From Phycisphaerae bacterium (GTDB lineage Bacteria > Planctomycetota > Phycisphaerae > Sedimentisphaerales > Anaerobacaceae), in NCBI GenBank assembly GCA_030667885.1, contig DAOUVA010000091.1, positions 1 to 10,724 of the forward strand: a DNA stretch of 10,724 nt. The letters run 5' to 3'. A program made the position numbers and the translations under genes. The notes beneath the pieces were generated by a model. It was given only the letters and a program-made list of their open reading frames with translations, did no database searches and was not told where the DNA came from. Below are positions 1 through 6,935 of this stretch, in pieces. Positions within the stretch are counted from its first letter, which is position 1; each line of letters opens with the position of its first letter.

Positions 1-746
1 TATGGCAGTTCTCTTACGGCTTCGATTGAGGCAGTCTTTCCGCTTACCACCATAACTCTTGGACTGGCGAGAACCTCAACGTCTTTTTTCTGCTGGAGCA
101 CACTTACAACGTTACGAATATCACCGTTTATGACGCTAAAGTCACTGCCCAGTCCGGTGGTATTAAAAGCCGAAGCGTCTCCGATACTGGCAGCGCTCTC
201 TATGGTCGTACCAAGGCGAGTAGTGAAGTTTTGTCTGTATGTCATATCCTGTACTTTGTCAGTGAGGAGGTCCCAATTGATGCCGATTGCAGTGTCATCA
301 CTCAGTTGTACATCAACGATAACCACCTCAACCATAATCTGCCGTGGTGTTTTGTCGGCCTTCTTAATCTCAGATATAATCTTTTCAAGCTGCTCCTTCG
401 TATCACAGACTATCAGGGAATTGTTTTTCTCATTGATTGCCATAGTACCATATCCGGAAGACATTTTGCCTATAGCCCGCATGAGACTTTGAGCATCGAG
501 AAATTTAAGCATTATTGTTTGTACAAACAGCTCCGGAGCTACTTCAATGAATTCTGAAGACTGAAGAGCTATCGGCGTTACCGGTTTTACGGTTCTGGGA
601 ATTTTTGCAAAAGGATTTTCACGACCAACTTCTTGTGTTATTTTCTGCGCATCTAAAGTCGGCTGGGATTGTGCCGGACTATACCCCGCGCAGATTGTTA
701 AAATAATACAGAGAAAAATCTTTTTTGCGTTTTTCGGTTTATTCAT
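1..746 (-). CDS. Secretin (GspD/PilQ/MshL-like), N-terminal part, cut by window edge
   Basis: This is the outer-membrane pore protein of a type II secretion or type IV pilus machine. The 248 visible codons start at ATG 744-746 and stay open to the left edge. Residues 1-10 are basic and 11-27 hydrophobic, an export signal; there is no convincing lipobox (LTIC lacks the small residue before Cys). Residues 74-134 look like a secretin N1/NolW domain, with NEKNNSLIVCDT followed by an EKIISEIKKADK helix. QIMVEVVIVDVQL (136-148) begins the secretin core, and VEVLASPRVMVVSGKTASIE (223-242) is a typical core motif. The gate region lies outside the window. The region before N1 is short, so there is little room for an N0 domain. 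The start overlaps the stop of the upstream PilO-like gene by four bases (ATGA), which implies translational coupling as the last visible gene of the operon. Confidence 0.9.
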   Translation of the reverse strand, partial: MNKPKNAKKIFLCIILTICAGYSPAQSQPTLDAQKITQEVGRENPFAKIPRTVKPVTPIALQSSEFIEVAPELFVQTIMLKFLDAQSLMRAIGKMSSGYGTMAINEKNNSLIVCDTKEQLEKIISEIKKADKTPRQIMVEVVIVDVQLSDDTAIGINWDLLTDKVQDMTYRQNFTTRLGTTIESAASIGDASAFNTTGLGSDFSVINGDIRNVVSVLQQKKDVEVLASPRVMVVSGKTASIEAVRELP

Positions 747-1333
747 AGGGTATCCCCTTTATCCTGTATTTCGCAAATAGTAATAGTCATATCACACCTG
801 GGTCGATCCGAATTGTACTCGACAGTCAGGATTTTTATTGAATCTATCCAAACTTTTTGCGTACGCGCTTGCAGCCTTTGTATTAACCTGGGCATGTCTT
901 TGTATAATCCCACAACGCTTAATACTGCACTCCTGGTTACTATACCCGAAGTATCTTCTGGTTGCTTTTCTTTCGGATTTTTTTTAACCATGTTTAGCGA
1001 TTGAACCACACAGTCTGTCTGTTCGGAAATGGCTTGTAAATCGCTGAAAAATTCTCTCGCTTTGTCGGATGTAAACAGTGTACTCTGAAGCTGTGCCGAT
1101 TTTTCCTGTAATTCCTGCAGCTTCTTTTTCTTGACCTTAACCTTGCTGCTGATAAGGTTGTTTTTATTTATGAGATTGGCCATCGCAGATTCATATCCCT
1201 GCACCACCGAAAGATAGACGACATGTGGAGCAACTAACCAGCTATACATCGCCAATAATGCAATCACAATCAGTGACGCGGAAACAGCGTATCTTGTTGA
1301 ACGGTTCGCTTTAACAAGATGCTTGACTACCAT
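743..1333 (-). CDS. PilO/GspM-like inner-membrane alignment protein
   Basis: This 196-residue bitopic membrane protein has a short basic cytoplasmic N-terminus, one membrane segment (about 16-36), a Lys/Gln-rich coiled coil (about 50-85, with KVKVKKKKLQELQEKSAQLQ) and a C-terminal alpha/beta domain (about 90-196). That is the layout of PilO and GspM, which dimerise with PilN or GspL in the periplasm and link the inner-membrane platform to the secretin. The assignment rests on architecture, size and gene order (after pilMN, before the secretin) rather than a signature motif. Its ATG shares one base with the preceding stop (TGATG), and its own stop overlaps the secretin start, so the three genes form one operon. 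Confidence 0.8.
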   Translation of the reverse strand: MVVKHLVKANRSTRYAVSASLIVIALLAMYSWLVAPHVVYLSVVQGYESAMANLINKNNLISSKVKVKKKKLQELQEKSAQLQSTLFTSDKAREFFSDLQAISEQTDCVVQSLNMVKKNPKEKQPEDTSGIVTRSAVLSVVGLYKDMPRLIQRLQARTQKVWIDSIKILTVEYNSDRPRCDMTITICEIQDKGDTL

Positions 1334-2847
1334 CAGCCTTCCTCCTTTTCCAGCTTTAGCTTACAATCGATAGTGTACATAATAAAACCGTTCGCTTCGT
1401 TTTCTTTTGTTGTTTCGATCAGAGAAGCCGAGCTTATATAATCCGAGTTGTTCAGCATCTCCACAAACAAATGAATCGTCTCATATGATATTGCCATGCC
1501 TTCCAGGTACATCCCGGAACTATCTCTGCTGTATAGGCTAATTATGCGTATGTTCTTGGGTGTTAGTTTTCTGACATCCTCCAGGATTTTGGCCCAATCC
1601 ATACTTAGACGGGAACCAAGAATGTTGCTTAATTGTGCGGGTATGTCGGACAATTGCTTGATTTGTCTGTCCAATAGTTCCTGTTCTTTAAGCAGAGTAT
1701 ATGTTTCCTGTGACAGATCTGTCTGTTTTTTTTGGGCGATTTCGTGCTTAACATTATTGGCGGTCAAGCTAAATCCGGTCCCGGCCAGCACCATAAACAA
1801 CGGCAGCGCTGCGACAATAGCTGCGGTAATGAACAATTGTTTTTTGACAGCTCTGACATCAGCCGATTCCGGCGGAACAAGATTTATTCTTAAACCATTG
1901 TCGTTTTGATTCAAAAGCCCAATAGCCAGGCCAATAGCAACGACTGAAGCTTTTTCAAGGCCGTCGTTTTGTTCAACCATCGTGTCCTTGCATATGCTTT
2001 GGCCGTTCCTGACCTGCACATTTTCGCTTTTAATTTCAGTCTTCAAAGATTCCTCAAAGCTCTGAGGTAATTCCATGCAATCTGCAACTACTGTAACCTC
2101 CCAGTTTCCGGAACTGTCCGCAACCTCGACATCATAAGATCGTATAATCTCATTTATCTTCTCAGTAAGCAACCGACTGAGTTCCTCCGGTTTGGCTTGT
2201 TCTTCACTTATATTCTCTACTCTTACGAAATCCAGGATTTGTTTTCTGAATACACACAACCTTAGAACACCATCGCGCAATATGGCAAAGAGCACATCGC
2301 AATCGAATTTCCCTTCTATCTTTTTTGCATACAGTGCTCTGGTGTAGGATAAAAGGGGCGGTTCGATTATCTTGACGTTAAGGCCCGCCATATTGGATGC
2401 CTGGGCAAGCATGTCTATGTTTTGGCTATGAGTAGCAGCCGCAAGGAGACGGCTTCCCAGGCCCTGTCCAGAGTTGGTTCGGCAGAAATCGGAAGCAAAT
2501 TCTATGCCGGATAACATGACATAGCTTTTCAGTTCATTTCTAACAAACTGCCCGACATTTGTCGGTCCTCCCTTGGGCATGTCAACAATCTGCAGAACCA
2601 CCGGCTTTGCAAATAATGATACAGCAGCTTGTCTGGTTAGTATTTTATTGCGTGTTCTAAGGTCCTTTATGGCTTTGGCAAGTTTTGCGGGATCTTCTAT
2701 GTTGCCGTCTTTTATTGCACCATCGGGAACAGGGACACTGGCGGTCTTGAGCAGCTCGAGACCTTTGACGCTCTGCCTTAGCAGTGCCATATTTATCATG
2801 CCGTTCGAAATATCTATTCCCAGTGCAGTTTTGGCGGCAAGTTTCAT
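1333..2847 (-). CDS. PilM-PilN fusion (GspL-like) assembly platform protein
   Basis: The 504-residue protein joins two proteins that are separate in most type IV pilus systems. Residues 1-312 are an actin-like PilM domain: the phosphate-1 loop motif GIDIS at 10-14, and a closing AIGLAIGLL (304-312) like the end of PilM. Residues 321-325 read INLVP, matching the INLLP peptide by which PilN docks on PilM. Then come a membrane segment (about 338-360), a coiled coil (364-400) and a periplasmic ferredoxin-like PilN domain (about 405-504). Cytoplasmic actin-like domain plus membrane segment plus periplasmic domain is the plan of GspL, which couples the secretion ATPase to the pseudopilus platform. 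The ATG at 2845-2847 has GAAGG seven bases upstream. It is the first gene of the MN-O-secretin operon. Confidence 0.88.
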   Translation of the reverse strand: MKLAAKTALGIDISNGMINMALLRQSVKGLELLKTASVPVPDGAIKDGNIEDPAKLAKAIKDLRTRNKILTRQAAVSLFAKPVVLQIVDMPKGGPTNVGQFVRNELKSYVMLSGIEFASDFCRTNSGQGLGSRLLAAATHSQNIDMLAQASNMAGLNVKIIEPPLLSYTRALYAKKIEGKFDCDVLFAILRDGVLRLCVFRKQILDFVRVENISEEQAKPEELSRLLTEKINEIIRSYDVEVADSSGNWEVTVVADCMELPQSFEESLKTEIKSENVQVRNGQSICKDTMVEQNDGLEKASVVAIGLAIGLLNQNDNGLRINLVPPESADVRAVKKQLFITAAIVAALPLFMVLAGTGFSLTANNVKHEIAQKKQTDLSQETYTLLKEQELLDRQIKQLSDIPAQLSNILGSRLSMDWAKILEDVRKLTPKNIRIISLYSRDSSGMYLEGMAISYETIHLFVEMLNNSDYISSASLIETTKENEANGFIMYTIDCKLKLEKEEG

Positions 2848-2874
2848 TCGTTTACCTTCAAGCTATTAATTCCT

Positions 2875-2904
2875 ATTATATAAGGGCTGATACTTCCGAC
2901 TGTT
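2875..2904 (-). promoter_or_regulatory. Candidate promoter of the pilMN-pilO-secretin operon
   Basis: On the minus strand a perfect TATAAT lies at 2875-2880, about 28 bases before the pilMN start codon, in the context CTTATATAATAGG. At 16-18 bases upstream there is only a poor -35 (AACAGT or similar). The element is suggested by the -10 and its position; the weak -35 could mean that an activator is needed, or that another TATAAT further upstream (around 2953-2958) is used instead. Confidence 0.3.
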
Positions 2905-3077
2905 ATGTCAGCTTCAACTCTCACAACAAAGCCATGCGTTATACTGGTTTGAGATTATATATCTATGAGGGCGAGAGTGAAAAACTTGCGATTAATTGCC
3001 CTTTTCAGCAGCTTTGGTCTGTGATTATCGGTAATTACTGATTAACAAAAGTAAGAAACTATCAGACCAGTGGACAA

Positions 3078-3090
3078 GTCCTATAAGTTT
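3078..3090 (+). repeat. 13-base direct repeat, copy 1 (GTCCTATAAGTTT)
   Basis: The same 13 bases occur at 7217-7229 in the same orientation. The two copies lie in the two gene-free spacers that bound the receiver/kinase block. They may be a dispersed genomic repeat or a scar of the insertion that brought in the block. Confidence 0.55.
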
Positions 3091-3249
3091 CTGCTCTGTG
3101 AAATGCATGTTGGAGGTATTGCTCTTATAAAAGCAGCTATTAACAAAACCGAATCTTTATGTCTAAACTTACCGTTCATATCTGTATTCGCTTACTATGG
3201 CAGGATTCCCCCGGTACATAATTCTGGAACTCCCGTCAAATTATCGGTG

Positions 3250-3675
3250 TCAATCTCGTGGTATGCGTTGAGGTATTGTCTCGCGTTCATTCTGGATATT
3301 GTAATGTTCTACCGCCCGTCGGATAAGCTTCTCGAAGTTTCCCCCGGATTTCCAGGGCTTAGGAATTAATATATAAATCTCTCCCTGGTCGATCGCCATC
3401 TGAAGAGCAGGATCCTGGCTATATCCCGAGAGTACCATCCTGATGATGCGTGGATACTCTTTTTTGATGATTTTAATAAACTCGAGTCCGGACATCTCAG
3501 GCATGCGCAAATCAGTTATGATTACATGCACTTCTTCTCGCTTTAGGATTTCAAGTGCTTCTTTGCAGCTGATGGTGAAAAGTTTATTGTATGGCTCATC
3601 CATGAGCCCCCTTTCCAAGGAGTTCAGGATTGCTTCATCATCGTCCACGAATAATACGGTCCTGTTTTCTACCAT
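3250..3675 (-). CDS. Stand-alone response regulator receiver, copy 1 (last of the array)
   Basis: A single REC (CheY-type) domain of 141 residues with no DNA-binding or enzymatic output domain. Key residues are in place: acidic pocket D11-D13, phospho-acceptor D55 in VIITDLRMPEMSG, switch Ser83 in MVLSGY, and Lys106 in IPKPW. The D+2 residue is Arg57. The C-terminal 25 residues (FEKLIRRAVEHYNIQNERET) form a helix that continues the last receiver helix, as in REC domains that precede HD-GYP modules, but here nothing follows. By eye it differs from the receiver ending at 6472 at about 23 of 131 aligned positions. It starts nine bases after the previous receiver's stop with a modest GAGAAAG ribosome binding site. 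Its tail after NERET diverges from the VRQKN ending of its paralogues. It is probably phosphorylated by the kinase two genes upstream. Confidence 0.9.
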   Translation of the reverse strand: MVENRTVLFVDDDEAILNSLERGLMDEPYNKLFTISCKEALEILKREEVHVIITDLRMPEMSGLEFIKIIKKEYPRIIRMVLSGYSQDPALQMAIDQGEIYILIPKPWKSGGNFEKLIRRAVEHYNIQNERETIPQRIPRD

Positions 3676-3684
3676 TTTCTTTCT

Positions 3685-4098
3685 CTAATTCTTCTGCCTA
3701 ACCGTCTCGCATTCATTCTGGAGGTTGTAATGTTCTATAGCTTTCCGGACAATCTTTTTTAACTCTTTCTCGAGATTCCAGGGCTTAGGAACGAACTCGA
3801 AAATCTCTCCCTGATCGAATTCCTTCAGTAGAGCCGACATATCAGTATATCCCGAGAGTACTATCATAACGATGTGGGGATACATTTCTCTGACAATTTT
3901 TAGAAGCTCGAGTCCGTCCATACCAGGCATACACATATCGGTTACGATTACATGTACTTCTTCTTTCTTTAGAATTTCAAGTGCTTCCTGGCCGCTCTTG
4001 GCAAATAGCTGAACGTATAACTCATCCAAGAGTCCTCTTTCAAAAGAACGCAGAATTGTTTCGTCGTCATCCACGAATAATACAGTTCTTATTTTCAT
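3685..4098 (-). CDS. Stand-alone response regulator receiver, copy 2 (overlaps kinase gene)
   Basis: A 137-residue single REC domain: acidic pocket D10-D12, phospho-acceptor D54 in VIVTDMCMPGMDG, switch Ser82 and Lys105 in VPKPW. The D+2 residue is Cys56, unlike its paralogues. It is the most diverged of the four in the second half (for example FDQGEIFEFVPKPWNLEKEL) yet keeps the shared ending ETVRQKN. Its ATG (4096-4098) lies inside the histidine kinase gene, giving a 32-base overlap in another frame, so it is likely translationally coupled to the kinase and is the best candidate for its direct partner. A leader like that of the other receivers (ATGGTAGAAAAC at 4100-4111) is still present just upstream, but is out of frame with this gene and read as kinase codons. 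Confidence 0.9.
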   Translation of the reverse strand: MKIRTVLFVDDDETILRSFERGLLDELYVQLFAKSGQEALEILKKEEVHVIVTDMCMPGMDGLELLKIVREMYPHIVMIVLSGYTDMSALLKEFDQGEIFEFVPKPWNLEKELKKIVRKAIEHYNLQNECETVRQKN

Positions 4099-5884
4099 TG
4101 TTTTCTACCATCCGTTCTTTTTCCGTCTCTTTCTTGTTAATTGGCAGTTTTATTGTGAATTTTGTCCCCTTGCCGACAGAATTATCAACAAGAAGTGCTC
4201 CTTTATGCTTGTTTACGATAATATCATACGAGATGCTTAATCCCAGCCCCGTGCCCTTGCCGACCGGTTTGGTTGTAAAGAAAGGATCGAATATCTTAGC
4301 TAACTTATCAGGCTCGATACTAGGACCGTCATCGGAAATTTCACAGACTACCTCATCATCCGTTGCATATGTCCTGATTGTGATTTTTCCTTTATCGTCT
4401 CTTTCCTGAGATTTTATTGCCTGAGCGGCATTCATTAGAATATTTAGAAGCACCTGGTTTATCTGGCCAGTGCTGCAGAGAATTTGAGGTACTTCGGAAA
4501 GCTCCATCTCGACATCAGCATCGTATTTAATTTCATTCTGCACCACAACGAGAGTAGCCCTAATGCCATCATTGATGTTATATATGTCGAAGTTTTCCGG
4601 GTCGTCTTTTCTCGAGAAGTCTCTGAGGTTCTGGACAATACTGGTGACCCGGTCAATCCCTTCTCTTGAATCATTAAACAATACCGATAGGTCTTTCAGA
4701 ATAAAGTCGATTTTCATCTCATTCCGGGATTTGCTTATGGCGTCCACTTTGTCCAACAGTACCGCTTTATCTGAAGTTTCAATTTTATCGATGAGTTCGC
4801 TGTACATTTGAAACAATTTCTCGATTTTTATCATATATTTTTCCAGTGTCTCGAAATTACTGGCGACAAAACCCACCGGAGTATTCATCTCGTGCGCAAC
4901 TCCAGCAGCAAGTTGCCCAATGGAAGATAGTTTCTCGCTTTGAACAAGTTGAGACTGCATTTCTTTCATCTCCTGATTAGCCTTTTCGAGATCTTCATAA
5001 GCGTGCCTCACACTCTCCTCAGCTTTTTTGCGCTCTGTTATTTCCAGGTTGAGATTATCTATCGAAGTGGTTGTCTTTTGTAAATCGTTAAGCATTTTTT
5101 TGAAAGAGGAAGCAAGCTGGCCAACTTCATCATTTGATGTAATCTCTATTTGGGTGTCTATTTTACCCTTGCCTATTTCATCTGCTGCGGCTTTCAGCTC
5201 GAACAGGGGTACATAGATGGAACGAGAGATAAGTAATCCCGCGCCTATAGCTAAAATTATAGCTACCACACCAAAAATTAAGATTAACCGTGTACTGGTC
5301 TTGATTAAATCTTGTGCTTGTTTTGTCGCTAAATTTACTGCCCTGGTAGAACTCGAAAGCGCTTCATCATATTTTATTCCTCTTCTGCTGACATAATCTC
5401 CGATATCCTGTTCAAAATTCTTTTTTTGATCCCAATATTTGCTGCTCTCTAATATTTTGATGGCCTCCTCGGGTTGCCCTTTATCAACCAGTTCGATAGA
5501 TTTATTTTCCATCTCCATAAGGGTATGATTAACCTTGTAGATGGTTGAGAAAAATCCCCTGTCTTTTTCTCCTCCTTTCTCACTCGCATCCTTTATTACT
5601 CTATCCAATTCCGGCTCTATATCCTTATAATGTTGTTTCCATCTCTTATCTTGAGTAAAAGCATAATTCCTTGCGGACTGAGTTGATACCTCGTGATAGT
5701 AACGTATGGATTGAGATAAGCCATCCAGATACGCTGTCTTATTTATTGATTTTACACTTTCAGGTATATCATTACTCAAAGGATCAGAAATCTGATTTAG
5801 TTGGTACAGTGAAATATGCCCTACAACTGCAACCCACATCGCAATAGCCAAAAAACCAAGAATCAATCTTTGACTTATTCGCAT
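4067..5884 (-). CDS. Membrane-bound sensor histidine kinase (HAMP, HisKA-like, HATPase)
   Basis: A 605-residue kinase, counted from the ATG at 5882-5884, chosen because a GGGGT lies seven bases upstream and MRISQRLILGF is the usual beginning of such kinases; an in-frame ATG at 5905 would add seven residues. Membrane segments at about 7-24 and 197-219 enclose a helical periplasmic domain of about 170 residues. A HAMP domain (about 220-273) and a coiled coil (280-315) follow. The phospho-acceptor helix contains GVAHEMNTP with His331. The ATPase domain has the N-box NILMNAAQAI (Asn485), a G1 box reading DDGPSI (518-523, Ser in place of the usual second Gly), the F-box FDPFFTTK and the G2 box GKGTGLGLS. 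It senses an unknown envelope signal and phosphorylates receivers. No receiver is fused to it. Its last 14 codons (MVENN onward) run into the leader of the next receiver gene. Confidence 0.92.
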   Translation of the reverse strand: MRISQRLILGFLAIAMWVAVVGHISLYQLNQISDPLSNDIPESVKSINKTAYLDGLSQSIRYYHEVSTQSARNYAFTQDKRWKQHYKDIEPELDRVIKDASEKGGEKDRGFFSTIYKVNHTLMEMENKSIELVDKGQPEEAIKILESSKYWDQKKNFEQDIGDYVSRRGIKYDEALSSSTRAVNLATKQAQDLIKTSTRLILIFGVVAIILAIGAGLLISRSIYVPLFELKAAADEIGKGKIDTQIEITSNDEVGQLASSFKKMLNDLQKTTTSIDNLNLEITERKKAEESVRHAYEDLEKANQEMKEMQSQLVQSEKLSSIGQLAAGVAHEMNTPVGFVASNFETLEKYMIKIEKLFQMYSELIDKIETSDKAVLLDKVDAISKSRNEMKIDFILKDLSVLFNDSREGIDRVTSIVQNLRDFSRKDDPENFDIYNINDGIRATLVVVQNEIKYDADVEMELSEVPQILCSTGQINQVLLNILMNAAQAIKSQERDDKGKITIRTYATDDEVVCEISDDGPSIEPDKLAKIFDPFFTTKPVGKGTGLGLSISYDIIVNKHKGALLVDNSVGKGTKFTIKLPINKKETEKERMVENNENKNCIIRG

Positions 5885-6009
5885 TTTACATACCCCTATT
5901 TTCACTTTTCCGCTGTAGGTAAGTCACTATAACTATTTCTAATTCATTATTTTCTTCAAATTCCTGTTAGGTCCTTTTGTGTAAGTAATTCGTCACTTCC
6001 TACCAGGTT

Positions 6010-6459
6010 CTACTCTCTGAGTTTGACTTTACACTCCATTAATTTTCTGCCTCCAGACCGTCCGTGTTCGTTCTGGAGATTGGAACCGTCTAAAGCTCGC
6101 CGGACAAGCCTTTCAAACTTTCCCCCGAGTTTCCACAGCGGCTTAGGAATTAACTTGAAAATCTCTCCCTGTTCGACTGCGTTCTGCAGTTCGGTGTCCA
6201 GCTCATATCCCGTGAGTACCATACCGATGATGTTGGGATATTCTTTTTTGACGATTCTAAGAAGTTCAAGTCCTGTCATCTCAGGCATCAGCATATCGGT
6301 TACGATTACATGAACTTCTTCTCGCTTTAAGATTTCAAGTGCTTCTTTGCAGCTCTTGGTGAAAAGTTTATTGTATGATTCATCCAGCAGCCCCCTTCCT
6401 AAGGAGCGCAGGATTGCTTCGTCATCGTCCACAAATAATACTGTCTTCTTTTCTACCAT
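6010..6459 (-). CDS. Stand-alone response regulator receiver, copy 3, with altered C-terminal tail
   Basis: A 149-residue single REC domain: acidic pocket D11-D13, phospho-acceptor D55 in VIVTDMLMPEMTG, switch Thr83 in MVLTGY, and Lys106. The D+2 residue is Leu57. There is an extra Leu after the conserved Lys-Pro (KPLW, where the paralogues have KPW). The end differs from the other copies: after SNLQNE the protein reads HGRSGGRKLMECKVKLRE. The DNA there still resembles the paralogues' NERETVRQKN-stop and the ribosome binding site after it, but indels shift the frame so the old stop (around AAATTAAT) is read through. It follows the first receiver of the array after 12 bases, with a good AGGAG ribosome binding site seven bases before ATG. 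A 125-base gap separates it from the kinase start. Confidence 0.9.
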   Translation of the reverse strand: MVEKKTVLFVDDDEAILRSLGRGLLDESYNKLFTKSCKEALEILKREEVHVIVTDMLMPEMTGLELLRIVKKEYPNIIGMVLTGYELDTELQNAVEQGEIFKLIPKPLWKLGGKFERLVRRALDGSNLQNEHGRSGGRKLMECKVKLRE

Positions 6460-6471
6460 TTTCTTTCTCCT

Positions 6472-6906
6472 TTAATTCTTCTGCCTAACCGTCTCGCGTT
6501 CGTTCTGGAGGTTGTAATGTTCCACCGCCTGCCGGATAAGCTTCTCGAAGTTTCCTTCGAGTTTCCACGGCTTAGGAATTAACTTGAAAATTTCTCCCTG
6601 CTCTACCGCGTTCTGTAGAGCGGCCTCCTCCCCATATCCCGAGAGTACCATTCTGATGATGTGCGGATATTCTTTTTTGACGATTTTAATAAACTCGAGT
6701 CCGGACATCTCAGGCATGCGCATATCGGTAACGATTACATGCACTTCTTCTCGTTTTAGGATTTCAAGTGCTTCCTGGCAGCTCTCGGTGAAAAGTCTAT
6801 TGTATGGCTCATCCAGAAGCCCCCTTTCTAAGGAATGAAGGATCGCTTCGTCATCGTCCACGAATAATACGGTTCTCATTTCAATTATTTTCTTTTTCCT
6901 GAACAT
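6472..6906 (-). CDS. Stand-alone response regulator receiver, copy 4 (first of the array)
   Basis: A 144-residue single REC domain: acidic pocket D17-D19, phospho-acceptor D61 in VIVTDMRMPEMSG, switch Ser89 and Lys112 in IPKPW. The D+2 residue is Arg63. It ends with the shared helix EHYNLQNERETVRQKN. The ATG at 6904-6906 is chosen because a perfect AGGAGG (6913-6918) lies six bases upstream; the longer frame from a GTG at 6924 would place that site inside the coding region. The first nine residues (MFRKKKIIE) are absent from the paralogues: the DNA beneath them aligns with the ribosome binding site and start of the other copies, whose ATGGTAGAA here is ATAATTGAA. An internal ATG (6879) would give a paralogue-like start but has no close binding site. 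This is the first gene of the signalling operon. Confidence 0.9.
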   Translation of the reverse strand: MFRKKKIIEMRTVLFVDDDEAILHSLERGLLDEPYNRLFTESCQEALEILKREEVHVIVTDMRMPEMSGLEFIKIVKKEYPHIIRMVLSGYGEEAALQNAVEQGEIFKLIPKPWKLEGNFEKLIRQAVEHYNLQNERETVRQKN

Positions 6907-6912
6907 TGTTAA

Positions 6913-6918
6913 CCTCCT
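6913..6918 (-). promoter_or_regulatory. Shine-Dalgarno site that fixes the first receiver's start
   Basis: AGGAGG on the minus strand, six bases before the ATG at 6904-6906. It is the strongest ribosome binding site of the signalling block and rules in favour of ATG over the upstream GTG at 6924. Confidence 0.75.
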
Positions 6919-6935
6919 ATTCACTAATTGGAAGT

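Larger units (their letters stand above)
2848..3249. other. Gene-free spacer between the signalling block and the pilMN operon
   Basis: No convincing coding sequence is seen in these 402 bases. The open frames present lack ribosome binding sites and recognisable protein character. The spacer holds AT-rich candidate -10 elements on the minus strand (2875-2880 and around 2953-2960) and one copy of the 13-base repeat GTCCTATAAGTTT (3078-3090), which recurs in the spacer on the other side of the signalling block. No clear intrinsic terminator follows the receiver gene that ends at 3250. Confidence 0.6.

Noticed and set aside
130..557. Two plus-strand frames over the secretin gene
   Set aside because: They are antisense to a clear secretin coding sequence, have no ribosome binding sites and resemble no protein.
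3070..3369. 99-codon plus-strand frame starting MDKSYKF
   Set aside because: Half of it is antisense to the last receiver and the remainder lies in the spacer; there is no ribosome binding site and no recognisable domain.
3443..3688. Plus-strand frames antisense to the receivers, repeated at 6023-6313 and 6584-6838 with similar translations
   Set aside because: Their mutual similarity is only the mirror of the receiver paralogy. Ser-rich composition and lack of start signals mark them as shadow frames.
4459..4674. Minus-strand 71-codon frame within the kinase gene
   Set aside because: It is an out-of-frame reading of the kinase dimerisation/ATPase region, with no independent start signal.
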